Virus record (IMG/VR): IMGVR_UViG_3300000405_000019
Location: 1 to 34,631 of that record
Length of the DNA: 34,631 nt
Source: a virus
Direction: 5' to 3' (one strand)
The notes below the pieces were generated by a model, which saw nothing but the letters and a program-made list of their open reading frames with translations, was not told the DNA's origin and did no database searches. Positions within the stretch are counted from its first letter, which is position 1, and each line of letters begins with the position of its first letter. Below, in pieces: positions 6,155 through 14,400 of this stretch. The position numbers were made by a program, and so were the translations under genes.

Positions 6155-6908
6155 CTTAGCCCGAAAGTCCAATAAAGCTTTGTCAGACAATTCGCCAGCA
6201 CTACTGACTGCGATTGGCGTTACTGGTACGATCACAACATCATATTTGGCTGGGAAAGCATCTTTTGAAGCCGCGCATGTCTTAGACAATGAGTCTGCAG
6301 GCCAGAACGTTGACGTATCTTCCTTCACCCCTCAGGAGCGCATTAAGCTTGTCTGGAAGCTCTATATTCCAGCTGTTGGGGCCGGTACCGTCACTGTCGT
6401 GGCGATCGTCTCAGCCAACCGTATTGGCTCTCGTAGGGCTGCTGCAATGGCGTCCGCGTTTGCCGTTTCTGAGCGCTTCTCTCAAGAATACAAAGATAAG
6501 GTCATTGAGAAGCTCGGTGAGAACAAAGAACGAGTCCTTAGAGACGAGATTGCACAAGATCAGATCGATAGAAACGAGCGAGTCGATACTGAAGTAATTC
6601 ACTCATATAATGGTGAGATGCTATGCTATGAGCCGTACACCGGAAGATATTTCAGAAGTAGTATTGAAATTCTAAAGAAGGCTCAGAACGATACTAACTA
6701 TGTCGTTAATAATCATGGGTATGCGTCGTTGAGTGACTTCTACAACAATGCGGGCATCCCAACAACATCTATATCTGACGAACTTGGTTGGAATAGTAAC
6801 AAACTGATGGAACTCACGTTCTCGACAGGTATTTCTACTGCTGGAGAACCATGTCACTCGTTTTCCTATCAAGTTGAACCCATTCGAAATTTCTACAAAG
6901 TCCACTGA
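6141..6908 (+). CDS. DUF6353-like phage membrane protein (copy A)
   Basis: A 255-residue protein with two hydrophobic segments near the N terminus (about residues 19-40, PALLTAIGVTGTITTSYLAG, and 75-95, YIPAVGAGTVTVVAIVSANR), followed by a charged helical stretch (100-150) and an alpha/beta C-terminal domain with YASLSDFYNNAGIP...LGW. This layout fits phage membrane proteins assigned to DUF6353. A second member lies at 9215-10093 (same order: two N-terminal segments, NR/GSRRAAA versus ILTRRNAG, then helical part). Function of the family is not known to me. Strong ribosome site AAGGAGG just before the ATG. Confidence 0.75.
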   Translation: MTLHDLARKSNKALSDNSPALLTAIGVTGTITTSYLAGKASFEAAHVLDNESAGQNVDVSSFTPQERIKLVWKLYIPAVGAGTVTVVAIVSANRIGSRRAAAMASAFAVSERFSQEYKDKVIEKLGENKERVLRDEIAQDQIDRNERVDTEVIHSYNGEMLCYEPYTGRYFRSSIEILKKAQNDTNYVVNNHGYASLSDFYNNAGIPTTSISDELGWNSNKLMELTFSTGISTAGEPCHSFSYQVEPIRNFYKVH

Positions 6909-6960
6909 GAAGCGTTCGACGGTTGGGCATTTTGAACCTAGAACGCGATTGTAATTAGTA

Positions 6961-6992
6961 TCGCAAGAAATACAACCCCTCTAATAGAGACC
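6961..6992 (+). promoter_or_regulatory. Minigene promoter 5
   Basis: TCGCAAGAAATACAA at 6961, TCTAAT at 6980-6985, then AGAGACC. Same 19-base spacing. Just upstream (6912-6946) GCGTTC/GAACGC with inner GGTT/AACC can fold but lacks a T-run, so it is not a clear terminator. Confidence 0.75.
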
Positions 6993-7012
6993 ATCTAACC
7001 CAAGGAGAAATC

Positions 7013-7195
7013 ATGCCCGAAAACGCCAAGAAGATCACCGATGCCCCAAAGAGGAAGCTTACTCTCAACACGCCCATTGTCCGCAATGTTGCACTCGTCG
7101 CTACAGGCGCCGTCGCAGCTGTTGCAGTCATCGCCGTGTTGAAGAAGGCTCCTGCACTTGAAGTCATCGCAACCGTCGAAGACGTTAAGGCCTAA
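7013..7195 (+). CDS. Minigene product, 60 residues, single-span membrane protein
   Basis: Not recognised. A basic N terminus (MPENAKKITDAPKRKLTLN) and one Ala/Val-rich membrane helix at about residues 26-46 (VALVATGAVAAVAVIAVL) with a short acidic end. Ribosome site CAAGGAGAAA before the ATG. It has its own promoter (6961-6992) and ends before the strongest terminator in the window (7221-7260). Codons favour C and G endings. Confidence 0.8.
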   Translation: MPENAKKITDAPKRKLTLNTPIVRNVALVATGAVAAVAVIAVLKKAPALEVIATVEDVKA

Positions 7196-7220
7196 TCATC
7201 CCCCGATGAAGGCTCAACAA

Positions 7221-7262
7221 GAAAAAGGCTTTGTACTAATACTACAGAGCCTTTTTCTTTTC
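7221..7262 (+). terminator. Strong intrinsic terminator
   Basis: A 15-bp stem with one wobble (GAAAAAGGCTTTGTA at 7221-7235 with TACAGAGCCTTTTTC at 7243-7257), 7-base loop, and a T-rich tail. The symmetric A- and T-runs make it potentially active in both directions. Confidence 0.9.
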
Positions 7263-7287
7263 ACTTTTTAGAAAAGGACCCCAGCAA

Positions 7288-7899
7288 ATGATCAAAGAAA
7301 CAATCCAGTACGACACTCTCAACGATGAGACAGTCTCTGAAGAGTTCTATTTCAATTTCACAAAACTCGAAATTATCGAGATGGATATGGAATTTGAAGG
7401 AGGGATTGGAGGAATCGTTGAACAACTCAAGTCCACCCAGGACGGTAATCAGGCATATAAACTTTTCAAGAAGATTCTTCTTTCAGCGTATGGCATGAAG
7501 TCTTTGGATGGCAAAAAGTTTATTAAGTCCGCCGAGTTTACAAACGATTTCGAGTCTTCCCCAGCACTTGGTGAACTAGTCTTTAGCTTTCTGAAGGACC
7601 CAGATAAGGGCGCACGGTTCATCGAAGGATGTCTGCCCGCTAAGCTTGTGGCTCAGGTTCGAGATGAGCAGGCTAAACAGGAGCATCAGCCAGAACTCCC
7701 CAATGATATTTCGACCAACGAATCTGTCGAAGAGGTATCCGAAACCAAAACTCCAGAAAAGAAGTTCGAAAGCTACTCTCGTGACGAACTGCTGTCGATG
7801 ACAGATGGACAGTTCAACTCCCTAGTGCCACACAGCGCCATGGAGATGTCACAGGAGCAGATGTCAGTAGCAATGCAGCGTAAAAACAGCTCCAAGTAA
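7288..7899 (+). CDS. Tail-assembly-chaperone-like protein
   Basis: A 203-residue protein. The first 120 residues resemble the tail assembly chaperone family of phages of Gram-positive bacteria: an EEFYFNFTKLEIIEMDM start, a GGI segment, KLFKKILLSAYGMKSLDGK (about residues 60-78), then KFIKSAEFTNDF and a LGELVFSFL helix. Such chaperones bind the tape measure during tail assembly and usually lie just before its gene; here the gene is over 6 kb downstream of the tape-measure end, among minigenes. The C-terminal 80 residues are polar and less ordered. No slippery sequence for a frameshifted long form was found at its end. Family call is by pattern memory and needs a profile search. Confidence 0.6.
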   Translation: MIKETIQYDTLNDETVSEEFYFNFTKLEIIEMDMEFEGGIGGIVEQLKSTQDGNQAYKLFKKILLSAYGMKSLDGKKFIKSAEFTNDFESSPALGELVFSFLKDPDKGARFIEGCLPAKLVAQVRDEQAKQEHQPELPNDISTNESVEEVSETKTPEKKFESYSRDELLSMTDGQFNSLVPHSAMEMSQEQMSVAMQRKNSSK

Positions 7900-8010
7900 T
7901 CTATATTTTCGAGCGGGAGTTAGCTATTCAGGGGTCTCCAGTGTCCCGCGACGCTGCCTAACGGATGCTCAACTTTAAACAACAAACCGATTGCAAAGAT
8001 GTGCCCCACC

Positions 8011-8044
8011 TCGCAAACTTTACAGGTCCTATAATGAGACCCCA
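8011..8044 (+). promoter_or_regulatory. Minigene promoter 6
   Basis: TCGCAAACTTTACAGG at 8011, TATAAT at 8030-8035, then GAGACCCC. Standard 19-base spacing; serves the gene at 8067. Confidence 0.8.
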
Positions 8045-8066
8045 ACCTACTACCAAAGGAACAATT

Positions 8067-8300
8067 ATGAACCCCGTCCCAATTGCCCAGTTCACCGCAC
8101 GCACAATCGTTGCTGTTGTAGCTGCTAAGTTTATTGGAAACTCGCTCAATGCCAACACGAACGCCAACGACACCACAGTCAAGGTTACTTCGCTTGTTGG
8201 TGGAGAGCTTGTTGCCCAAAAACTTTCGCCGTACACAGACTCGATGGTGCTTGACGCTGTAACTCGCATCCAGACTGCTCGTAACACCCCAAGCAAGTAG
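8067..8300 (+). CDS. Minigene product, 77 residues
   Basis: Not recognised. An Ala/Val-rich helix at about residues 8-27 (FTARTIVAVVAAKFIGN) is followed by an Asn/Thr-rich turn and a C-terminal helical region. It may be membrane-associated. I use the ATG at 8067 behind AAAGGAAC rather than 7965, because 7965 lies upstream of the promoter. It ends before a family terminator at 8313-8342 and is thus a self-contained unit. Confidence 0.75.
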   Translation: MNPVPIAQFTARTIVAVVAAKFIGNSLNANTNANDTTVKVTSLVGGELVAQKLSPYTDSMVLDAVTRIQTARNTPSK

Positions 8301-8312
8301 AACATCTCAAAG

Positions 8313-8345
8313 CTAGATACCATCAACAAGGTATTTAGTTTTCAT
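8313..8345 (+). terminator. Minigene terminator, canonical form
   Basis: CTAGATACC (8313-8321) with GGTATTTAG (8330-8338), loop ATCAACAA, then TTTTCATTTTT. It is preceded by ATCTCAAAG. Near-identical copies occur at 22596, 24453 and 25012. Confidence 0.85.
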
Positions 8346-8363
8346 TTTTAGAATCGAGGACTA

Positions 8364-9002
8364 ATGGAAAACTATCCGCCAAATAGTAACAGCAAGAAAG
8401 AGCCGTCTAAGAAGCCAGAGGCTAAGAAGGTAGAGAAGGTTGTTTCTGGTGAAGTCGTTCGTCGCAAGAAGTCTCTGAGTAAGCGCTTCACGGAAACCTT
8501 TGTCGGTGGTGACACTAGGGGAGTTGGCGCATATGTTTTTTTTGACGTAATGATCCCAGCCGCTAAGGACATGATGGCAGATGCAACAAGTCAAGGCGTC
8601 GAGAGAATGCTTTTTGGGGAAACACAATCTCGTGGCCGAAGCAGTCGAGGTCGATCAAACGGTCATATTGCATACAACCGAATGGTTGGTAGCGATCCTC
8701 GAGGACGAGCCGGTCGCCCAGACGAGCCCAGAACCTTGAGTCGTAAGTCTAGGTCCACACATAATTTTGATGAAATTTATTTTGAAAGTCGTCACGAGGC
8801 CGATGATGTTCTAGGTCGTCTCTACGATTTGTTGAGTCAATACGACCAAGCAACTGTCGGAGACTTCTATGAGCTTTCGGGTATAACGGAATCGTTCACA
8901 GATCAAAAGTGGGGATGGACAGACCTTCAGGGCTCCAGGGTTACTAGATCTCGTGGTGGGGCATATTTGGTTGAGCTCCCACGCCCAGAGCCATTGGATT
9001 GA
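8364..9002 (+). CDS. Conserved phage protein, 212 residues, function unknown
   Basis: A basic, Ser/Lys-rich N-terminal third (residues 1-45), a short hydrophobic stretch near 52-62 (GVGAYVFFDVMIPAA), an Arg/Gly/Ser-rich linker (about 88-130) and a C-terminal domain (about 135-212) with FESRHEADDVLGRLYDLL, TVGDFYELSGI and KWGWTDL. That C-terminal pattern recurs in phages of Gram-positive bacteria without a known role; KWGW and DFYEL also echo the C-terminal part of the DUF6353-like proteins (LSDFYNNAGI...LGW), suggesting a shared domain. The ribosome site is weak (GAGGAC). It starts the block of larger membrane-associated genes. Confidence 0.75.
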   Translation: MENYPPNSNSKKEPSKKPEAKKVEKVVSGEVVRRKKSLSKRFTETFVGGDTRGVGAYVFFDVMIPAAKDMMADATSQGVERMLFGETQSRGRSSRGRSNGHIAYNRMVGSDPRGRAGRPDEPRTLSRKSRSTHNFDEIYFESRHEADDVLGRLYDLLSQYDQATVGDFYELSGITESFTDQKWGWTDLQGSRVTRSRGGAYLVELPRPEPLD

Positions 9003-9023
9003 AATAGCTAAGGACGGACAAAG

Positions 9024-9176
9024 ATGAGGAGTATGGACCCGCCCGTGTCTATCTATACAGACAAAGAGGTTTGTAGCTTTGCTCTTGGCGGAGAAAAGTA
9101 TTGTTCTGGGAATCCAAGGTTTCCTGACACACATGCAACGCTTTGTCCGTCATATTTGAATAATAGACCAGTATAA
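9024..9176 (+). CDS. 50-residue Cys-containing peptide
   Basis: A short frame (MRSMDPPVSIYTDKEVC...) with three Cys (in EVCSF, KYCSG, TLCPS) and one His, which could bind a metal, and no membrane segment. A ribosome-like AAGGACGG lies 8-14 bases before the ATG, and the gene fills the gap between two well-supported genes. Not recognised. Confidence 0.5.
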   Translation: MRSMDPPVSIYTDKEVCSFALGGEKYCSGNPRFPDTHATLCPSYLNNRPV

Positions 9177-9214
9177 AATACCCTAAGACATTTAACAAGA
9201 GATGGAGTTATAAA

Positions 9215-10093
9215 ATGAAGTATATCCCAAATTCAATTAGCAGCACAGTGGGCCGTCAACTTCTCCGGGCCCAAAAGCACTCCCCGACCATGTTGTTTGC
9301 TGCCGGAACGGTCGGCGTAGTCGCAACTGCAGTCCTGGCTGCTCGTGCAACGCTTCAACTAGGGGAAGTTATCGATCATACCGCTAGAGACCTAGAGGCA
9401 GCAAATGATATTCGTGAGTCTGGTCAAAACACGGCCGATGAAGACCAGAAGGTCGTTATTTACATTCGTACTAGAGGATACTTGGAGATCGTAAAGCTTT
9501 ATGCACCTACGGTCATTGTTGGTGTAGCCACAATAAGCGCACTAAGCGGGTCTCATAACATTTTGACTCGTAGAAACGCAGGTTTGACTGCCGCATACAA
9601 GGCGCTCGAGAAGACCTTCGATGATTATCGTCGTCGCGTTTCTGATGAGTTTGGTAAAGAGAAAGAAACTGAAATTCGCCGCAGCATTAGAAAGGAAGTT
9701 GTTGCGAACGATAAGGGTAAGAGTATTGAGCTTGATTACGTAGACCCTAATGGTATTTCTCAATACGCTCGTTTCTTTGATGAGTATAACGAAAACTGGG
9801 GAAAGCGTTCTGAGTCAAACAAACTGTTCCTTACCGCCGTACAGAACCATATGAATGAGATGCTGTGGTCTCGCGGTCACGTTCTCTTGAATGACGTGTA
9901 CGAAGCACTTGGTATGGACCGATCTTCGGCCGGTTGTGTAGTTGGTTGGACCACAAAGAGTGACGGCGATCAACACATCGACTTTGGCATGTATAATCCG
10001 GATAACGAGAAGGCTCGTGAGTTCGTTAACGGTAATGAGGCATCCATTCTGCTCGACTTCAATGTCGACGGTCTCGTCTATGATAAGATCTGA
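9215..10093 (+). CDS. DUF6353-like phage membrane protein (copy B)
   Basis: A 292-residue paralogue of the protein at 6141-6908. Two N-terminal hydrophobic segments (about residues 28-47, MLFAAGTVGVVATAVLAARA, and 92-112, LYAPTVIVGVATISALSGSH), then RRNAGLTAAYKALEKTF, a charged helical stretch (130-165) and a C-terminal domain with HVLLNDVYEALGM and VGWTT. The pair shares order and several motifs (AGxAxxEAA/ARATLQLGE, GSxRxxx, LxDxY, GW). Role unknown; the two membrane segments and a large cytoplasmic domain suggest an inner-membrane assembly factor. Ribosome site GATGGAG. It begins an operon with the next two genes. Confidence 0.75.
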   Translation: MKYIPNSISSTVGRQLLRAQKHSPTMLFAAGTVGVVATAVLAARATLQLGEVIDHTARDLEAANDIRESGQNTADEDQKVVIYIRTRGYLEIVKLYAPTVIVGVATISALSGSHNILTRRNAGLTAAYKALEKTFDDYRRRVSDEFGKEKETEIRRSIRKEVVANDKGKSIELDYVDPNGISQYARFFDEYNENWGKRSESNKLFLTAVQNHMNEMLWSRGHVLLNDVYEALGMDRSSAGCVVGWTTKSDGDQHIDFGMYNPDNEKAREFVNGNEASILLDFNVDGLVYDKI

Positions 10094-10101
10094 GGAAGAT
10101 C

Positions 10102-10899
10102 ATGAATACGAAAACCCTTGTGAAATTTGCAACCAAGCCGAAGGTCGTTACGACATCAGTTGCAACCTTATCGTTTGTCCTAGGTGCGGCGACAAGCTAT
10201 TTCGTGCTGAATACGAGGTTGTCGAATAAGTATGAAGCGTTGGCAGAGGAAGAAATCGCCAAGGCGAGGCAGTACTACAGTGCTATCAATAAAACCGAGA
10301 AATTTGCTACACCAGAGTCAGCAGTTCAGGCGCTTATCGGTGATCAGAAGCGAGTCGTAGAAGAGATCATTAATAAGGGTGATTATCGCCCGTCGGACAG
10401 CAAACACGATGACGATATTTCTCAGAAAGACTCCATCGAAAAGTCCTTGACCATCGGCGCTGAAGAGGACGTTGAGTCAGTAGAGGTCGTTACTAATGTA
10501 TTTGCCACCTCGACTCCAGCTAGTCAGGACGACTTTGACTATGTCGCTGAGGTTGCTCTTCGAACAGAAGAGACCCCATATGTCATCACCCACGATGAGT
10601 ATTTTGAGGGGGAGACGAATTATGCACAGACCTCTTTGACATATTTCGATGGTGACGGTATTCTTACAGACGACCGTGACCATCAAGTAGACGAAGTGGA
10701 GTCGGTCGTAGGACATGATAACCTCGAGAAATTTGGCTATGGGTCTAAGGACGCCAATATCGTTTATATTCGAAACGACAGGATGACCATCGATATTGAA
10801 GTAACCCGCAGTACCGGAAAGTACACCGAGGAAGTTCTTGGTTACATTGAGCATTCCGATAAGAGGCAAAACCGCAAGTTTCGACGTGACGATGAATGA
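10102..10899 (+). CDS. Membrane-anchored acidic phage protein, 265 residues
   Basis: One N-terminal membrane segment (about residues 17-38, VTTSVATLSFVLGAATSYFV), a helical region, a disordered acidic linker (about 95-150) and a C-terminal domain (about 155-265) with PYVITHDEYFEGE, TSLTYFDGDGILTDDRD, VVGHDNLEKFGYGS, VYIRNDR and a basic-acidic end RKFRRDDE. This C-terminal domain is widely seen in phages of Gram-positive bacteria beside DUF6353-type genes, with no known function to me. Ribosome site GAGGAAGATC. It overlaps the next gene by four bases. Confidence 0.75.
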   Translation: MNTKTLVKFATKPKVVTTSVATLSFVLGAATSYFVLNTRLSNKYEALAEEEIAKARQYYSAINKTEKFATPESAVQALIGDQKRVVEEIINKGDYRPSDSKHDDDISQKDSIEKSLTIGAEEDVESVEVVTNVFATSTPASQDDFDYVAEVALRTEETPYVITHDEYFEGETNYAQTSLTYFDGDGILTDDRDHQVDEVESVVGHDNLEKFGYGSKDANIVYIRNDRMTIDIEVTRSTGKYTEEVLGYIEHSDKRQNRKFRRDDE

Positions 10900-11429
10900 G
10901 CGAGTTACTTGACGAGTCATATTTGACATGGCTATATGGTCAGGTCAGCTCAGTCAGGACTAAGTCGCCAACAAGGACTCATTGGGGCCTTCTAAGGCAG
11001 CTCTATACAACAGAGTTTGTCTGGTTTGTTCCGAACGACGACAATCGAGCAGAAGATGGGAAAGAGTTAAGGAAGGAATTCTTTCTTGACGAGAGCATAT
11101 TTGAAGTTGATCCGGATTGGATAGATCTCGAATGCTCTGTTCTTGAGATGCTCGTTGCTCTATCTCGTCGTCTCTCTTTCGAAGCTGAGGGTGAGACACG
11201 ATGGTGGTTTTGGCACTTACTTGAAAATCTTGAGCTGACTCATTACAACGACAAAGAGTACGACAATCAAGACTATATTAACAAAGCAATAGATCGTCTT
11301 TTGAATAGAAGGTACAAAAAAGATGGACTTGGTGGTTTGTTTCCATTGGACTATGCTGGCGAAGATCAGAGGAAGGTCGAGCTCTGGTATCAACTTGCTA
11401 GTTATGTTATTGAACGAGAGGAGGGTTGA
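10896..11429 (+). CDS. Conserved phage protein, 177 residues
   Basis: A soluble, aromatic-rich protein (LTWLYGQV, WGLLRQLYTTEFVWFVPND, WWFWHLLENLEL, FPLDYAGEDQRKVELWYQLASYVIE). I recognise the general type from phage genomes, where it follows the membrane-anchored protein encoded upstream, but know no function. Start and stop both overlap neighbours (ATGA at 10896-10899; TGATG at 11427-11431), so it is translated in line with the replication gene that follows. Confidence 0.7.
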   Translation: MSELLDESYLTWLYGQVSSVRTKSPTRTHWGLLRQLYTTEFVWFVPNDDNRAEDGKELRKEFFLDESIFEVDPDWIDLECSVLEMLVALSRRLSFEAEGETRWWFWHLLENLELTHYNDKEYDNQDYINKAIDRLLNRRYKKDGLGGLFPLDYAGEDQRKVELWYQLASYVIEREEG

Positions 11430-14400
11430 TGGATTTCTATCAAATTTGCACGAGGGAAACGAAAAGTGGAACTCTAGAGTTATTTCCAGATTTTAGAGTC
11501 GGACGATCAAAAGATCTCATGGTTCGAGGACGAGGATTCTATGCTATTTGGGACGAGGCAAATAGTGTTTGGTCTCAGGACGAGTATGATGTTCAACGTC
11601 TTGTCGACGAAGAACTGCGCGCATATTCTGATGAAGGAAAAGCAAAAGGTATAACATACCAAATAAAAGACATGCGCTCATTCAGCACAAATGCTTGGAG
11701 TCAATTCCGAAAATACATGCAAAATATTAGCGACAATAGCCATCAACTCGATGAGCATTTAACTTTTGCTAACAGTGAAGTTAAAAAAGGCGATTTTGTC
11801 AGTCGTCGACTTCCATATTCTCTTGTTGCTGGTGATCACAGTGCGTGGGATGAACTTGTTGGTACACTATATTCTGTGGAAGAAAGGGAGAAGTTAGAGT
11901 GGGCCATTGGCGCGATTGTGTCCGGGGATTCGAAGAAGATTCAGAAGTTTCTCGTTCTGTACGGCCCGGCTGGGACCGGAAAGTCAACTATTCTCAACAT
12001 TATTCAAAATCTATTCGAGGGGTACACCACATCGTTCGAAGCAAAAGCTTTGGGTGCGAATGGAAACGCTTTCGCAACTGAGGCTTTCAAGAATAACCCC
12101 CTTGTCGCTCTTCAGCATGATGGTGATCTTTCTAAGATCGAAGATAATACTAAGTTGAATTCTATCATCTCTCACGAGGAGATGACCATGAATGAAAAGT
12201 ATAAGCCGAGCTATACCTCTAAAGTAAATGCTTTTTTACTAATGGGAACAAACCAACCGGTAAAAATCTCGGATGCTAAATCCGGTATCATTCGGCGCCT
12301 TATCGACGTACACCCCACTGGAGTTAAACTACCAGCGAAGCACTATGCCGCTTTGATGAATCAGATTGACTTTGAGCTAGGTGCGATTGCACAGCATTGT
12401 CTAGAGACATATAGAAGTATGGGTAAGAATTATTACAATGCATATCGCCCACTCGAGATGATGCTTCAGACAGATGTTTTCTTCAACTATATTGAGGCAA
12501 GCTATGACGTATTCAAGGAACAAAACAGCACGACGCTTCGTCAAGCGTATATTCTGTATAAAGAGTTTTGTGCTGATACTGGCATTGATCGCGTTCTTCC
12601 GCAATACAAAGTCCGAGAAGAACTCAGAAACTACTTTGACGAGTTTAAAGATCGAACCACCATCGACGGTGTTGTTCTCAGAAGCTATTATTCGGGCTTC
12701 AACGCCAACAAATTTAAGACGGCGTCTAAGAACGACACTACGTTTTCGCTCGTCATGGACGAAACAGAATCTATATTTGACGCCGAGTTTGGGACGAATC
12801 TGGCTCAACTTGCCAGCAAAGTCGACACACCGAAAAGGGCGTGGGATCTTGTTAAGTCGACCTTATCAAAAATTGATACTTCTATGGTTCACTTTGTACA
12901 AGTGCCTGTTGAACATATTGTCATTGACTTCGACCTTAAGGATGAAAACGGCGTCAAGTCGGCTGAGAGAAACCTTGAAGCAGCGAGTCAATGGCCAGCA
13001 ACATACGCAGAGTTCAGCAAAAGTGGGGCCGGAGTCCACCTCCACTACACCTACATTGGAGATTCCACTCAACTTAATCCAATTTACAGCGATGGAATCG
13101 AAGTCAAAGTTTTCACTGGAGGAAGTTCTCTACGCAGAAAACTTACGAAATGCAACAATGTTCCGGTCGCGGATCTAAACGGAGGGTTGCCTCTTAAGGA
13201 GAAAAAAATGCTTAGTGAAAATCAAATTAAGAGTGAAGCTGGACTTAGATCCATGGTTACTCGTAACTTGAAAAAAGAAATTCATCCGGGAACGAAGTCG
13301 TCTATTGATTTCATTCAAAAAATCCTCCAGGATGCTTATGATTCTGGAATGGCCTATGATATCACAGACATGCGGGGCCCTATCACCGCGTTCGCAAATA
13401 ATAGTAGCAATCAGGCGATGGTCTCACTAAAGACTGTTCAAAGAATGAGATTTCAAGGATCGGATATTCTTAAACCATCGGCTAAGGGCCCTGACGATTG
13501 GGAAGCCGAACACGTTGCCCCGCAGGCTAAGGACGAACGAATCGTCTTTTATGATGTTGAAGTATATCCAAATTTGTTTGTTGTTTGCTGGAAGTATCAA
13601 GGTAGCGACACCGTTGTTAGAATGATCAACCCCACAGCACAAGAGATAGAATCTCTATTCAGATTCAAGTTGGTTGGGTTCAATAACCGTCGTTACGATA
13701 ATCATATTCTGTATGCCGCATCTATGGGATACAGCAACGAACAGATTTATAAGTTGAGTAGCAAGATCATCAATAACGACAAGAATGGGTTGTTCCGAAC
13801 AGCCTACAGCTTGTCTTATGCCGATATTTACGACTTCACATCAAAGAAACAGGGCCTTAAGAAGTATCAGATTGACTTGGGTTTACCTCACGTTGAGATG
13901 GATTTGCCTTGGGATGAGCCCGTCAACAAGGAAGACATTCCAAGAATTGTTGAGTATTGTGTAAGCGACGTCACCTCCACCGAGGTTGTCTTTGATTCTA
14001 GAAAACAAGACTTCGTAGCTAGGCAAATCCTCTCTGAGTTAAGTGGGTTAACCTTAAACGACACAACTCAGAATCACACTGCAAAGATCATATTTGGAAA
14101 TGAACGAAAGCCGCAAGACAGTTTCGTATACACCGATCTAAGAAAGGAGTTTCCTGGTTATGAGTTTGACCTTGGAAAGTCGCTCTACCGTGGCGAAGAT
14201 CCTAGTGAGGGTGGCTACGTATACTCGGAACCTGGGATATATGAGAACGTCGCCGTATTGGACATCGCTTCGATGCACCCAACAACGATTGAGGTGCTCA
14301 ATATGTTCGGCGACTTCACGCCAAAGTTTGCAGCACTTAAGGAAGCTAGAATCGCTATTAAGCGTGGAGACTACGCCTTGGCAAAGACACTTCTTGGCGG

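Noticed and set aside
9942-10229. 95-codon frame with two C-x-x-C motifs (CEICNQAE, CPRCGD)
   Set aside because: It looks like a zinc ribbon at first sight, but lies out of frame across the end of 9215-10093 and the start of 10102-10899, which both have better evidence.
12474-13178. 234-codon frame inside the polymerase gene
   Set aside because: It lies out of frame within well-conserved replication domains; composition is Ser/Arg-rich like frame-shifted translation.
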